This document shows, piece by piece, positions 38,378-50,371 of a stretch of 64,000 bases of DNA. This stretch comes from Erythrophleum ivorense. Its lineage: Eukaryota > Streptophyta > Magnoliopsida > Fabales > Fabaceae. Position 1 is the stretch's first letter, and each line of letters begins with the position of its first letter. Below the pieces are notes generated by a model. The model ran no database searches and was not told where the DNA came from. It saw nothing but the letters and a program-made list of their open reading frames with translations. The stretch covers positions 62,001 through 126,000 of the forward strand of contig JAIUCV010001269.1 of NCBI GenBank assembly GCA_026724425.1, read 5' to 3'. The position numbers were made by a program, and so were the translations under genes.

Positions 38378-41300
38378 TGTAATAAACGTAATTTCTGTAA
38401 AATGACAAAATGAGTAGTATAAAGGCAAGTCCTCTAAAATGAGCTAGATAATGTCCTAAAAAAATTAGGTAAAGTCCTAGGCTCCTGAAAATGATAATTC
38501 TAGCCTCAGATGGAAAGAAAAATAGAGCTAGGACAGTGAAATAAATTATGACGAAAACTGACGAAATGTAATGGCATTTTCATAAATAAGTGTAACTTTT
38601 AGAAAAATACACAAGAAAACTTTTTAAATGGAAAATTTGAGTTGCTTAGGGTTCTCAAAGGCCTTTAAAATCATAGGAAACCCTAGGATCGGTAAAGCGC
38701 CTTTTGTGTACGTTTTCTAATGGCAGTGAGCTCGAACTTTAATAGATTCATTTGGGAAAGTTTTAGCTCCAATTCGAGTGATTCCAAAGGCATTTTAATA
38801 GATTGAGAACCTAAATTTTATGATGGAAAAAACGATTTTAAAAAAGGAGCTAAAAAGAAGCCGAAACAAAATTGCCATTATAAAAGGACAAAATTAGAAT
38901 TTTTGAAAAATTGAGTTTCTTGAAATTTCCACACACTTTAAGCCTTTTCTCCTCCCTTCTTTAGGTTGACTTCCTCTGCCCAAAAAATAGAAAAAGACCA
39001 GCTTCTTGAGGCACACCAAGAGAGGGAGAGAAGGAGGAAGAAAAGGCAAGAAAGGTAGGTAAATGCATAGAATTTCATGCTCCTTTCTCTTCCAATTTTG
39101 TTCATCTCCTTTCCTCCTCTCTTTCCATGGTTTAATTGAGTGAATTGGTTCTATTTTTGGTCCAGAACACAAGGGGGGAGTTTGAATTTCTTGAGAGAAA
39201 GCAAACTAAGGAGAAAAAGTCTTGAAATCAAGCTTGAATCGAAGGTATATCTTGTTTCTAGTTACTTTCTTCCCTTTCCTTTCCTTTGGTGTGAATTTGG
39301 CCAAACCAAAACTAGGAGAGGGGAGGGAGTTTTGTTCAAAAACAAGGGAGGAACTAGGGCTTTAGACCACGAGGAAGAGGAATATTGCAAGAAATTTTAA
39401 GAAAAACTAATAGAAATCAAGATAGGAAAGTGTGGCATTCTTTAGCGTTTTGTGAAATCTGATTTTGTGTGAGTATTTCCTTAGCCATCTAAGTGTTCCC
39501 TTGAGCTCCTAAGACCTCTAGAATCCTTCCCAAGTGGCTCTCCCATTAAGGAAAAATCAAAAACTCCATGAACCTCCATTATGGTACATGGTTCGGCCAA
39601 GCTAGGTTCATTGGGTTAGGGGATGTTTTAAATTGTCCTAATCTTGGTTTTAGACTTTATATGATGTTAAAAGATGGGAGAAACCATTAGAAAAAATTTA
39701 GGAGCCATAGATTGGGAGATGGGATGATAGTGTCCATAATAGTGCTTTGTGAAGCAACTTGATTCCAAGTTTGTGTACATGATGGTGTGATGGTGCCAAG
39801 GACTTTGAATGAGGCCAAGAGGCCTAGAGATGGAAAGAAATATGAGCCTAGAGCTTGAATTATGAAGGTTGCTTCAATAGGCCATTTATGGAACGATTAT
39901 GCCACTTATGGAACTAAGTGTGTGTTTAAAAGTGAGCTTAGTGTCTTGGCTTGCTTCAAGTGTGTAATAGTATGTCATTTATGATGCTTTAGGCCAAGAA
40001 AACATCAACCCACCTAGGTGCACTTGTGAGGCCAAAAAGAGGGAGGAATAAGACCAAGTAAAGCTTGTAAGATTCAAGGTAGCTCTCCACCTCATTTTTC
40101 TTGCATTCTTGTGTACATATGTATGTCATTGTGTGCCTATGTGTGCTCTTATGACTTGATAGCATGCCACTTGATGTTTTGATATTACATTGGTACCAAT
40201 ATGTGATCTTGAATGGCTTTGCTTGTGGAAATTTCTCATAAGGGTGAGGTGATACCAAAAGTCACTTAATAAAGGTGAGGAGATACCAAAAGTCTCAAGG
40301 CATAGGTGAGATTAGGCCAAAAGTCTCTTGAATGGGTAAGGCCAAGTCAAAAGTTCTTAGACCAAGAGTGAGGCAAATCCAAAAGTCCTAGAAATAGGGT
40401 GAGGCAAAACCAAAAGTCCCTAGAGCTCTTCCTTGAATTTGATATGAGATGGTGGCATGGAAATGTGGTTTCATGTGTTTTATGCTTGAGGCACCTTCCA
40501 TATTTGTGTTCTTGATGTATGTATGCCTTGAATGTATGTGTGAATGGGTGTGTGAGCTATTGAGATTCTAGGAATCTCATTCCTTTACCCCTTTCCTTTG
40601 AAATGTCTAGGTGGTGCCCAAAGACCAAGAAATGCAAGCCAAGAATCTTAAAGAGTTGTATTTTGTCTATTATGTGACCTTACTTGTATTTGAATGTAAA
40701 AGTGAGCTTGTATATGTAATTTTGAGATGTAAGACCATGAACAATTGTAATGTTATATACAAATGGTGTATGGACGCTATGTAGCACAAAATTAATGCAA
40801 ATGAGGGATTTTGACTTTTGATGACATGTTTGTAAATGTGTATTCATGGATATGGAATGACCAAAATGAGATGTATGGTGTTTGGGACCACTTGAGTAGT
40901 TCCTACAAGTCATATTCATGCTTTTAAACTTGCCCAAGAAGTGCCAAATCCAAAAGAAAGCCATTTTGGACTAAAGTGATGTTTTATGAGAGGCAAAATT
41001 GACTATATTGTGAGGCTATATCATTTTCTATCCAAATGAGCTCTCCTTGATCTGAGATTTATCATGTATCTAGATCTTGTTGAGAGATTTTTGGAAAGCT
41101 AAAGTGGATAATATTTGGATGTTTACAGAATTTTTAGCGAATTTTTGAAGTTGGCTGAATTTTTAGATTTTGTTGGTGTCACTGTTCATTTGGTCCAAAT
41201 TTTAATCTGTGTCAATCATAGAGCAAATGATGTCCAATTGCCATAAAATTTTACAAGGAGAAATGATACCTTCCCAGTGACTTGTGCCAATTAGAATCAT

Positions 41301-42012
41301 CTCATTTGAATGTCTAGATAGGGAGATATAAATTTTTGAATTTGCTATTCTATTCCAGGCGCACCTCCAGACCTGTGCTATTGTTTTATTGAGTTTCGGG
41401 GTCTGAATGAACTTGGATTGGTCTAAAAATATTTTTACCCTCTATTTAACATATTTATATTTCCAAATTGGTATAGATTTCATGGATTGGATTTTTTTAA
41501 AATTAATTATGAATTTTCAAATTTTATATTAGTAAGTTATATCATATTTCTAGATAGCTCGACCTCCCTACCTTTTCTATTGTCAAAAGTAGCCCAAATG
41601 AGATTTTTGTGCTATGAATTATTTTTAGTGTAAATTTAACATCTAGAGATTTCTATAAAGCTATAGTTTGTATGATTTTGATTTTTATACATTTATTTAT
41701 GAATTCTCAAAATTTCCTTTGAAATCTATCACTGTACAGCCGTGAAGAATGAAGGGAATTTCGGGGTTTTTGACTTGTAAACCATGGATTGCTTAATAAT
41801 TTGAGTTGATTATGATTTGTTTAAATGACAAATGACTAGAGAATATTATTAAATAATCCACAGGATCCATGTAATGCAAATTGAAAAATTTTACTCCGAC
41901 GTAACACGATATAATGCATGAAAATATGACTTTTTCTTAATAATTCCCTATGAACATGCACTTAATTATCTTGAATGGAAGGATATAATGAGAGAAAATA
42001 TAAGGTATGGCA
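38378..42012 (+). mobile_element. 5' LTR of element N1
   Basis: A 3635-bp LTR starting TGTAATAAACGTAATTTC and ending ATATAAGGTATGGCA. It is followed after a 5-bp spacer by a primer-binding site. The left flank TTCAC (38373-38377) pairs, with one mismatch, with CTCAC (43896-43900) after the 3' remnant. It is the same subfamily as the solo LTR at 16645-20270. Confidence 0.85.
40243..40424 (+). repeat. 31-bp minisatellite in the N1 5' LTR
   Basis: Units GGTGAGGxGATACCAAAAGT start at 40243 and 40274, a 31-bp period. Diverged units follow to about 40424. This is the same array as in LTR-4 and LTR-7, read on the other strand. Confidence 0.75.
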
Positions 42013-42017
42013 TTTAT

Positions 42018-42030
42018 TGGTATTAGAGCA
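42018..42030 (+). promoter_or_regulatory. Primer-binding site (initiator Met tRNA type)
   Basis: TGGTATTAGAGCA lies 5 bp after the LTR end. It differs at one position from the plant initiator-Met complement TGGTATCAGAGC, the standard primer for chromoviruses. The C-to-T change is the type expected from decay. Confidence 0.85.
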
Positions 42031-42160
42031 AAGGTTCAAGCACTTTTGCTCGATATTTGGCTCTTGAATGGTGTATTTGGTTTGTTTTCGGGTGGAATAC
42101 TTCTATATATGTGCTTAAGTTGTATCTGTGAGCTAAGATTTTGGTTCTTTTTCAGTAAAA

Positions 42161-43720
42161 ATGGTTGAAACTCGAGGAGGCAAAGGCAGGGGCAGACCAG
42201 TTAGAGAACTAGAAGTTAAGTCTGCGAATCCCTTGTGGGCTGTCATGGAACAAATTGATAAAATTGAGAACGTGATAGCCTAGCAGCAGTATATGATCCA
42301 GCAGTAGCATGAGATGATTATGCTGTTATAGGATGCCCTGGCTAGGCAGGAAGAAGCAAGGAGAGAAGCCCTAGAGCCTCAACCTTCCACTTTAGGCGTT
42401 CCACCCCCACCTCCCCAAGAGCCAACCCAGACTTCGCCAATAATTCAAAAACAATTGAATTAATTCAGAAAGAATAACCCACTAGTATTTGATGGGGAAT
42501 CAGATGTAGACAAGGCTGTGGCTTGGGTAATGAAAATAGAGAAGATCTTTATAGTGATAGACTGCACCTCTGAGCAAAAAGCTTAGCTAGCCACCTTTAT
42601 GTTACAGAAAGAAGCTAACAGGTTGTGGCGTAGCATGAAGTCTTTGATGGAGACTAAAAATCTACTGATTACCTAGGAGAATTTCTTAGTAGAATTTTAT
42701 GAGAAATATTTTCCCAGTTCAATGAGAAAACAAAAAGAGATGCAGTTCATGAGACTGAGACAGACACATAAGATGATAGTAGATCAGTATGTGGCCAGGT
42801 TGATTGAGTTGTCTAAGTATTCTTCCTACCTTCAGAGATACGATGATGAACTCTAGAGGTGTGAGTAGTTTGAGACTAGGTTAAAGCCTCTTATTAGAGA
42901 TAGAGTCACTCCACAGAGGATTAGAAATTTTAATGCCCTCGTGGAGATCAATAGGGTGATTGAGAATAATTTGAGAGAGATCATGCCTACTGTTACTGTA
43001 TCTGGTCAAAGAAGGGCTTCAGAATTGAAGAGACTGAGGCCAAAGGAAGGAGCCAGCTCCATACCTACCAGTAAAAAGAAGAGCAAGGTGCAGTGGAGTA
43101 GGAGGCCACATAAAGAGAAGAAGGAATAGCACCCGAGGACGCAGTCATCCATACAGCAGTCCACAGTGACTTATTACAAGTGTGGGAAGCCAAGGAATAT
43201 TGCTAGGAATTGCCCCCAGATAGATGCAGTGCCTTCTTGCCCACGAATCCAGGGCAAGGTGTTCGCCCTTTCTTAGCAGGAGGCTAGTGCATCTCTTAGT
43301 CTGATTTGAGGTACGTTTGTAGTGAATGATTTTCCTGTGATTGCTATGTTTCATTCAGGTGCCAGTCACTCGTTTACATCCTATGAATGTGTGAGATGGT
43401 TGGGTCTGGCCATCAGTACTTTACTATTTGATTTGTTTGTCACTACACCTATTAGAGCCCACATTGTTACTTCCCATGCTTGCTTGAATGTCATTGTACA
43501 GTTTAACCATTGTTACACCACCATTGATTTGATTTGTATGTCATTCCATGACATTGATTTGATTATTGGCATGAACTGGATGACTGCTAATAATGCCATT
43601 CTTGATTGTGAGCACTACGCCATATCTGTACCCACTTGTGGGACCATACCTAGGATAGGGGCCGAGTTATCCTTTATGACTACTGCCCAGGCTAAGAGAT
43701 ACTTGGAGCATGGATCTTAG
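42161..43720 (+). pseudogene. N1 gag-protease, degenerate
   Basis: A Ty3/gypsy Gag starts at ATG 42161 (MVETRGGKGRGRPV) and can be followed in one frame. It passes through NPLVFDGESDVDKAVAWVMK, a YFPSSMRKQKEMQFMRLRQ-like capsid block, a degenerate zinc knuckle (YYKCGKPRNIARNC, with the first Cys and the His lost) and GKVFALS into protease. The protease core reads FHSGASHSFTSYE, so the catalytic Asp of D-S-G is His. Its last 132 codons (43322-43720) are open. Of eleven in-frame stops from 42161 to about 43310, nine are TAG. Pol is absent: a 3' LTR remnant begins about 25 bp after the frame ends. Confidence 0.85.
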
Positions 43721-43744
43721 GGGTTTCTAATATTTTTCTCTATT

Positions 43745-43895
43745 CAGGCCCACATAACACGAATTGAAAAATTTTATTCTGACATAACATGATAAAGTGC
43801 ATGAAAATATGACGTTTTCTTAATAATTCCCTATGAACATGCACTTAATTATCTTGAATGGAAGGATATAATGAGAGGAAATATAAGGTATGACA
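43745..43895 (+). mobile_element. 3' LTR remnant of N1
   Basis: About 150 bp nearly identical to the last 150 bp of the N1 5' LTR, ending ATATAAGGTATGACA. The polymerase genes and about 3.5 kb of the 3' LTR are missing between 43735 and this remnant, consistent with one internal deletion. Confidence 0.85.
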
Positions 43896-45556
43896 CTCAC
43901 AAGAAAGTGGAACTTGATTCCTTTGTCCTAAACATATTACATAGAAGCCAATTACACTCTTGGAACAATTTCTAAAGCTACACATGCACTTGAAAAGTTA
44001 TATGGCTCAAATGGTTCAATTATGGTTCCATAAGGCACTTAATGAGGCAACCTTGGGAAAACATAATCTTGGCTCCATTCTTTCCTTTAATCTATGATTC
44101 TTGACTCTGTTTAGACCTCTTGGAGCCATCACACAATCATTTCAAAGAGCTTAGGTAGATGTTGCTTCATTATGCTATAATATGTAACCTATATCTCCAA
44201 TACACTTTCTAGGCTTTCTAAAATTTTTCTAAGGCTTCCTCTCATACTCTTCCATCATACATGATGCAAAACTAAACTTGAAAGAAATTAAAACACTCCT
44301 TAGGTGCATGAACCCCTCTAGGCTAAGGCTATGCTTCCAATTGGTACCAATGGAGTTTGTTTGATTTCTTTGATGGGAGAAGTATGTGGGAGGCTCTTAG
44401 GAACTCACACAAACTCTTAGGCACCTTAAATCATGGCTAGAAAGCTTTCTACAGACCAAGGTACAAGTGAAACTCTAGGCTAGACATCATGCAAATCAAT
44501 GGTTCTTTCTTGGATTTCTTTGCATATTCTTGTTTCCTACACTCTAAATCCTAGGATTCATCCTTGCTTTGGTTCAAAATTCAATCTCTCTTGGCTGTCC
44601 ATGTAGTGGGCGAAATACACATGCATGAGACACAAAAAGAAGCAAGCATGGAAGGAAGTGGTTTCTACCTTGATTCAAGCTTTCCTTGGATGTTCTTTCC
44701 CTTGCTTTGGTTCTCCTTTCTAAATTTGAACTCTTTCCCTCTGTTCTGAGCTCAAAATAGAACCAACCTCATCAATAAAACCATAAAAAGAAAGGTGTAG
44801 AGGAGGAGAATCAAGCTGTTAAAGGAAGGAGCATGAATTTTCACACTTTTCTTACCTTGTTCTTGGATTTTTCCTCTTCTTTTTCACCTCCCATGGTGTT
44901 ACTTTCTAAGCAGAATTCTCCCCTGGTCTTAGATAGAATTTGGGTCAACTAAAATGAGGGAGAAGGGAGGATGCCACTTAAGAAGCATTTCATAAAAGAA
45001 TTGTTCATTAAAAATAACATCTATGTCCCCGTTTAATGGCTTCTTCGTTTTAGTCTCATTTCAACTCCTTTTTGAGAACCATCTTTTTCATCATAAAATT
45101 TCAGTTCTCTAACTTATAAAATGCTCTTTTCTAAAACCTTTTTGAATGAACCAGTCAAAGTTTAGGTTAACTAATGTTCTAAATCGTAAATCGAAGGAGT
45201 TTTAACTGTTATGGGAGTTCCTATAGTTTTTAGGGTCTTTGATAACCCTGGGAAACTCATTTTTCCCATTTAAAAATTTCTCATCCAAAAAGTTTCCAAA
45301 ATTATGAAAATGCCATTATGTTTCATTGCATTTTCATTAAATCATGTCTGGTTATTTTGACTTCAATTTTAGGGCACCTCTGACCTTGGATCATTATTAT
45401 TTGACATCTAAAATATTATTCTAATTTTATTGGACCTCAAATCCCTCTCTTTGGGGGACTTTCTATTTTGTATCCGGTGAGTTTCGTATATTTACAGAGA
45501 AACTGAATGTTACGTTTCTCGCGTCTTCTCATGTTTTCAGAAGATCAGATATTATA
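43896..45556 (-). mobile_element. LTR-8 right part
   Basis: Continuation of the minus-strand LTR that starts at 36540. It ends AGATCAGATATTATA on the plus strand, a mutated TATTACA terminus, and is followed by the TCTAC target duplication (45557-45561). No coding sequence. Confidence 0.85.
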
Positions 45557-45561
45557 TCTAC

Positions 45562-47686
45562 CCCCACAAGAAACTAAGCCATTACATTCCATACATGTTT
45601 GAATTGTGTAGTCCAATTTAGCCATTGTTTTACCACACTTGATTTGATTTGTATGTCCTTGATTAATATTGATTTAATCGTTGGAATAAACTGGAAGTTT
45701 GCCAACAAATACCATAGTTGATTGTCATAATAGATGCATTGCTTTATCTGAATGTGGAACTATACCTAGTACTAGGACTGAGCTAGCTTTTATGACCACC
45801 ACCTAAGCTGATAGATCTTTAATGCATTGTTGTTAGGGGTTCTTAGTTTTCTTTTCTATACAAGTAGAAGTAGGAGAAGGTATAGATAAAATACCTATAG
45901 TGAGAGAGTTCCTAGAAGTATTCCTTAAGGAAATTAGTGGACTACCCCCAGATAAAGTGGTAGAGTTTGTTATAAGCATTGTGCCTGGGGTAGGTGCAGT
46001 ATCTAAGGCCCTATATAAGATAGCTCCCATCGAGTTAGTTGAACTAAAGAAATAGATAGAGGAATTGTTACAAGAAGCTCAATAAGATTATAGTTAAGAA
46101 TAAACACCCCATTTCCAGAATAGATAGCCGCCTAGATTAGTTGGTAAGAGCGTCAGTATTTTCCAAAATTGACCTTAGGTTAGGATACCATCAACTTAGG
46201 ATTAAGGCTAAGAATATCCCTAAGATAGCTTTTAGAACCAAATGTGGGCACTATGAGTTTTTAAAGATGCCTTTTCGATTAGCGAATACACCTGCTGTAT
46301 TTATCGACCATATGAATTGAGTATTTAGGCCATACTTAGATAAATTTGTAATAGTCTTCATGGATGATATTCTTATCTATTCTAAGAGTAGAAAAGAGCA
46401 TGAACAGTATTTGAGATTAGTTTTGGAAACCCTAAGAGAAAAATAGTTATATGTCAAATTTAGTAAATGTGAGTTTTGGCTTACTGAGGTAAAATTTCTA
46501 AGACATGAAATCTTCTAGGCAAGGGTTGCAATAGATTCCCATAAGGTAAAGACAGTACTCTAGTGGGGGAGACCTAGGACAGTGACAGAGATTAAGAGCT
46601 TTTTAGGTTTGACAAGTTATTATAGAAGATTTATATAAGGCTTTTCTCAGCTAGCCATGCTACTAACTAGACTTACCTAAAAGAATGTACCTTTTGTATG
46701 GGATGAGAAGTGTGAGCAGAGTTTTTAAGAATTGAAATATAGGTTAACAACAGCTCCAATTTTAGTAATCCTTAACCATGGAGAAACTTTTATAGTCTAT
46801 AGTAATGCCTCTAAGAAAGGGTTAGGATGTGTACTTATGTAGAAAGGTAGAGTGGTAGCTTATACTTCTAGACAGTTGAAACCATATGAAGAAAACTATC
46901 TCACTCGTGACTTAGAGCTAGCAGCAGTAGTGTTTGCTCTTAAAATACAGAGATACTATTTGTACGGTGTGATTATAGAGATATATAGTGATTATAAAAG
47001 CCTTAAATATTTGTTTGAGTAGAAAAAATTAAACATGAGACAGAGGAGATTGTTAAAGTTTTTAAATGATTATGATTATACTTTGAACTACTATCTAAGA
47101 AAGGCTAATGTGGTTGCGAATGCATTTAGTAGAAAATCTATACATATGGCCTATATGATGCTGAGAGAGCAAGAGCTTATTGAGAGATTTAGATATATGA
47201 ATCTCTCATGTCAGGTGCATTCTGGAAAGTTATTGATTAGTGAAACCTGAATAGAAAGTGACCTAAGGAGTTAAATAAGAGAAGTCCAGTAAAAAGATGA
47301 GTATATAAGGAAGATTAGGGACCAAATATCCCAAGGTAGAGCTTCAGAGTTTAACCTATCTAAGGATGGAATTATGAGATACAAGGATAGATGATATGTC
47401 CCTAGAAACTTAGAGTTGAAAGAAAAAATATTAGAAGAGGCACATAAAAGTAGATACACTATTCATCTAAGTAGTACTAAAATATATTATGATTTTAAAA
47501 AAATGTTACGGTGGCTTGGAATGAAAATAGATATAGCTAAGTATGTTTCTAGATATTTATTGTGTCAAAGAGTTAGAATTGAACACTAGAAGCCAGTTGG
47601 GTTACTTCAACCCCTAGATATCCCTGAGTGGAAATGGGATAGCATAGCTATGAACTTTGTCATGGGATTTCCTAAAACATCATTGG
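45562..47686 (+). pseudogene. Element A protease end, reverse transcriptase, RNase H and integrase N-part
   Basis: Pol of element A, broken by stops and frameshifts. In order: the protease tail (45562-45830); the RT start PGVGAVSKALYKIAPIEL (about 45986-46040); a deletion of roughly 30 residues near 46080; the RT core with the catalytic box VFMDDILIYS (46357-46368 encode FMDD); RNase H (YSNASKKGLGCVL at about 46797, where the first catalytic Asp is Asn, and YLTRDLELAAVVFAL); then the integrase zinc-binding region and the start of the catalytic core. The first catalytic Asp of integrase is Asn (MNFVMGFP, codon at 47653-47655). Sixteen in-frame stops were counted: 8 TAG, 5 TAA, 3 TGA. It is cut at 47686 by an LTR and resumes at 53925. 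Confidence 0.88.
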
Positions 47687-47988
47687 TGTGACATTCGGTC
47701 CTTCCGTAAATGTGAGAAATGCAATGTTCGGTTTCTCCGTAAATGTCAGAAATGGGCCAAATATAAAAGGAAGTCCTCGAAATAGAAGGAATTGGGGCCA
47801 AATAAAATTATGATAAAATTTTAAATATTAGAAAATGAGGATTTGAGGTTTGAGATGCCCAAAATCAGAGCCAAAAGAGCTCAGAAAATTTGCTGAAGAA
47901 AGTAGGGGTATTTTTGTAATTTTTGGAAAATTTTGAAAACTCAGGAGAGATTTTAAAATAGAAAATTTGAGTTTTCCGGGGTTCTTAG
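47687..47988 (+). mobile_element. LTR-9 left part (solo LTR in the integrase gene)
   Basis: Starts TGTGACATTCGGTCC, preceded by ATTGG (47682-47686). The matching right end (GGTGTTAAA, 53919) is followed by ATTGG (53920-53924). Removing the insert and one ATTGG restores the integrase frame across the join. A second LTR interrupts it after 302 bp. Confidence 0.88.
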
Positions 47989-50366
47989 TGTAACACCCGG
48001 TAAATTGTACAATAGCTGAAACGGGCCGGTTTGAAAAGCAAGTCCCCTGAGATGAGTGATTCAAGGCCAAATAAAATTTGAATAAAATTTTAAATAATAG
48101 AAAACGAGGATTTGAGCCTTGAGTTGCCTAAAAACTAGGGTCGGAGTGATTCGAAAAATTTGCCGAAAGGCCAGTGGCATTTTCGTAAATAAGTGCAATT
48201 TTAGAAAAACACCTAGGAGGGCTTTTTAAATGGAAAGTTTGAGTTGTCCAGGGTTCTCAGAGGCCTCAAAAACCATGGGAAGCCCCGGGACTGGTAAAGC
48301 CCCTCCGGTGTACTCTTTCCGACGTCGGTTGACCTAAACTTTGACCGGTTCGTTCGGGAAGGTTTTAGCTCCAATTTGAGTGATTCCAAAGGCATTTTAT
48401 TAAATTGGGAATCTTAATTTTATGATGGAAAAGACGGTTCTCAAAAAGGAGCTAAAACGAAGCCAAACCGGAAATGCCATTATGGAAGGGCAAAAATGGA
48501 AACAAAGTGTACAAAAGAAGCTTCCAAACTCCCTTTTTAAGCCACGTTCAGCTCCCCCCTCTCTAAACCGACTTTCCTCTGCCCAAAACAAAGTGCACAA
48601 AAGAAGCTTCCAAACTACACTTTGGTCTATTGTGACAAATAGACCAAAGTGTAGTCTTAAGAGTGAGTTGGATGTCATAATTTGTTCCAAGAGTATAATT
48701 TAGTGTTGTTTATTATGAATAGGCCAAAGAAATCCAACCCCCTCCTTTCTCTCATCTCATATGATCTAGGTGGAGTTCAAGACCCAAAGGATGGAAGCCA
48801 AGGAGCTTAAATCTCCATCTCTTGGCAAACCTTTATATTTTGATATACTATGATGACTAGAATGTAAAAGTAGATATGTAAATATTATTTTTGAGCCATG
48901 ACACTTTGAACAAGTGTAAACTATGTAAAGTTAGTGTATGTATCAAGAATAGAGTCTAATGAGTAGAATTATGTATTTTGACCACTTGGGAGCCCATTTG
49001 TGTATGTATGTTTATGGAAGTGGCATGGTGAATTTGAGTTGCATGAGAGTTCAGACCTTATGAGGGACTTATTTATGCTATATTTATGCTTTCTAAGTTG
49101 CTCAAATATGTGTGGAACCATGAATGGCTCATTTGAACCAAAGTTGCCTCTTGTTGGGACCAAAATTGCCATAAGCTTGAGCTATGGCAAAATCTGACCA
49201 AATGACCTCTTCTTGACTTGGAATTTTGCATGCAAGTAGATCTTGCCTAGATATTTTTGGGAAGCCAAAGATCAGGTCATTTGGAGGTCTGTGGAATTTT
49301 CTATGATTTTTCAACGTTGGTATCAGAATTTCGGATTTGCACTGGTACTGTTCATTTGGTCAGTTTTGGAATTGTGTCATCCGAGGGGAAAACGTGGTCC
49401 AATGGATACGAAATTTTATAGCTAGAAAATAGGCATTCACAGTGACTTGTAGCAATTGGAAGCACCTCATTTGGAGGTCTGAGCTGAGAGATATGAATTT
49501 TTGAATTTCTGGGACAGTAGCAGTAGCTCAACATGACCTGAGTTACTGTTCCATTGAATTTGGGTAGCTAAGCGTGATTTCTCTGGTCTGAGTCTATTTT
49601 TACCATAAATTTAACGTTCATATATTTCCAAATTGGTATTATTTACATGGATTGGATTTTTGTGGAATTAATTGGACATTTTCAAAGTTCCTAGCAGACA
49701 CTTGTATCAGCACCAGTAGCTGTCCAAACCTTAACCCCTTTTCAAGTGTCAAAAGTTTTCTTTGTTATGTTTCATGGCCTGGGCATATTTTTAGAATAAA
49801 TTAGACATGTGTAGCTTTCCAGAATGGCCAAGAATGAACGATTTCAATTTTTCTAGAATTAGTGACAAATTTTGAAACTTCCTATCAGTAAACTGAACCA
49901 GTGGCCCAGACAGCAGCAACCCCAGTGGCTTTTTGGATGTCAAATGTTTTCTCCTTAATGATTCATGGGCTGAAACTATTTTTATCATGGGGTAGACATC
50001 CAGAGATTTCTGGAATGGTAAATTTTGTTGGATTTCGAATTTTGTGGATTTAGTTATGAATTTCCGAAGTTGTGACAGAAAAACTGAAATTCTGGCCGAA
50101 AATAAGAGTGTGAATTTGATGGTCCCCTTTGAGTTCCACGAGTTGTGGGCCAACTTTGGTTATGCAAATGAGTTGTATGTATGTAATTAAATATGAAAAC
50201 GTGTTGTATGCGCTCATATGGTCCGTGTGACACCGAATGGAATTTTTATATGCGACGTAACGCGAAATAAGGCATTCTTTAATGTCATTTTCCATTCCCT
50301 TTTGTTCAATTGATCATGCGAGACTTAGAAATGATCGGAAGCATGCTAGAAATATATGGTGTTACA
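47989..50366 (+). mobile_element. Solo LTR (LTR-10) nested in LTR-9, shortened
   Basis: Starts TGTAACACCCGG and ends ATATGGTGTTACA, with a perfect target duplication CTTAG at 47984-47988 and 50367-50371. At 2378 bp it is about 1 kb shorter than its relatives. The missing part corresponds to the region around 48530-48700, where a short direct repeat and a hairpin mark a probable deletion joint. No coding content. Confidence 0.88.
48614..48655. repeat. 18-bp-arm inverted repeat (hairpin) in LTR-10
   Basis: ACTACACTTTGGTCTATT (48614-48631) and its exact reverse complement (48638-48655) flank a 6-base loop GTGACA. It follows directly on a second copy of ACAAAGTGCACAAAAGAAGC (first copy at about 48500 with one change). 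The pattern suggests fold-back or template-switch repair. Confidence 0.85.
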
Positions 50367-50371
50367 CTTAG

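Noticed and set aside
43745..43895. Reading this 150-bp block as an independent insertion
   Set aside because: It lacks its own duplication on the left. The CTCAC on its right pairs with TTCAC at 38373, so it is the 3' end of N1.
46130..46175. tRNA-like string (AGTTGGTAAGAGCGTCAG)
   Set aside because: It is in frame with reverse transcriptase (family block before FSKIDL). No cloverleaf or TTCGA arm follows.
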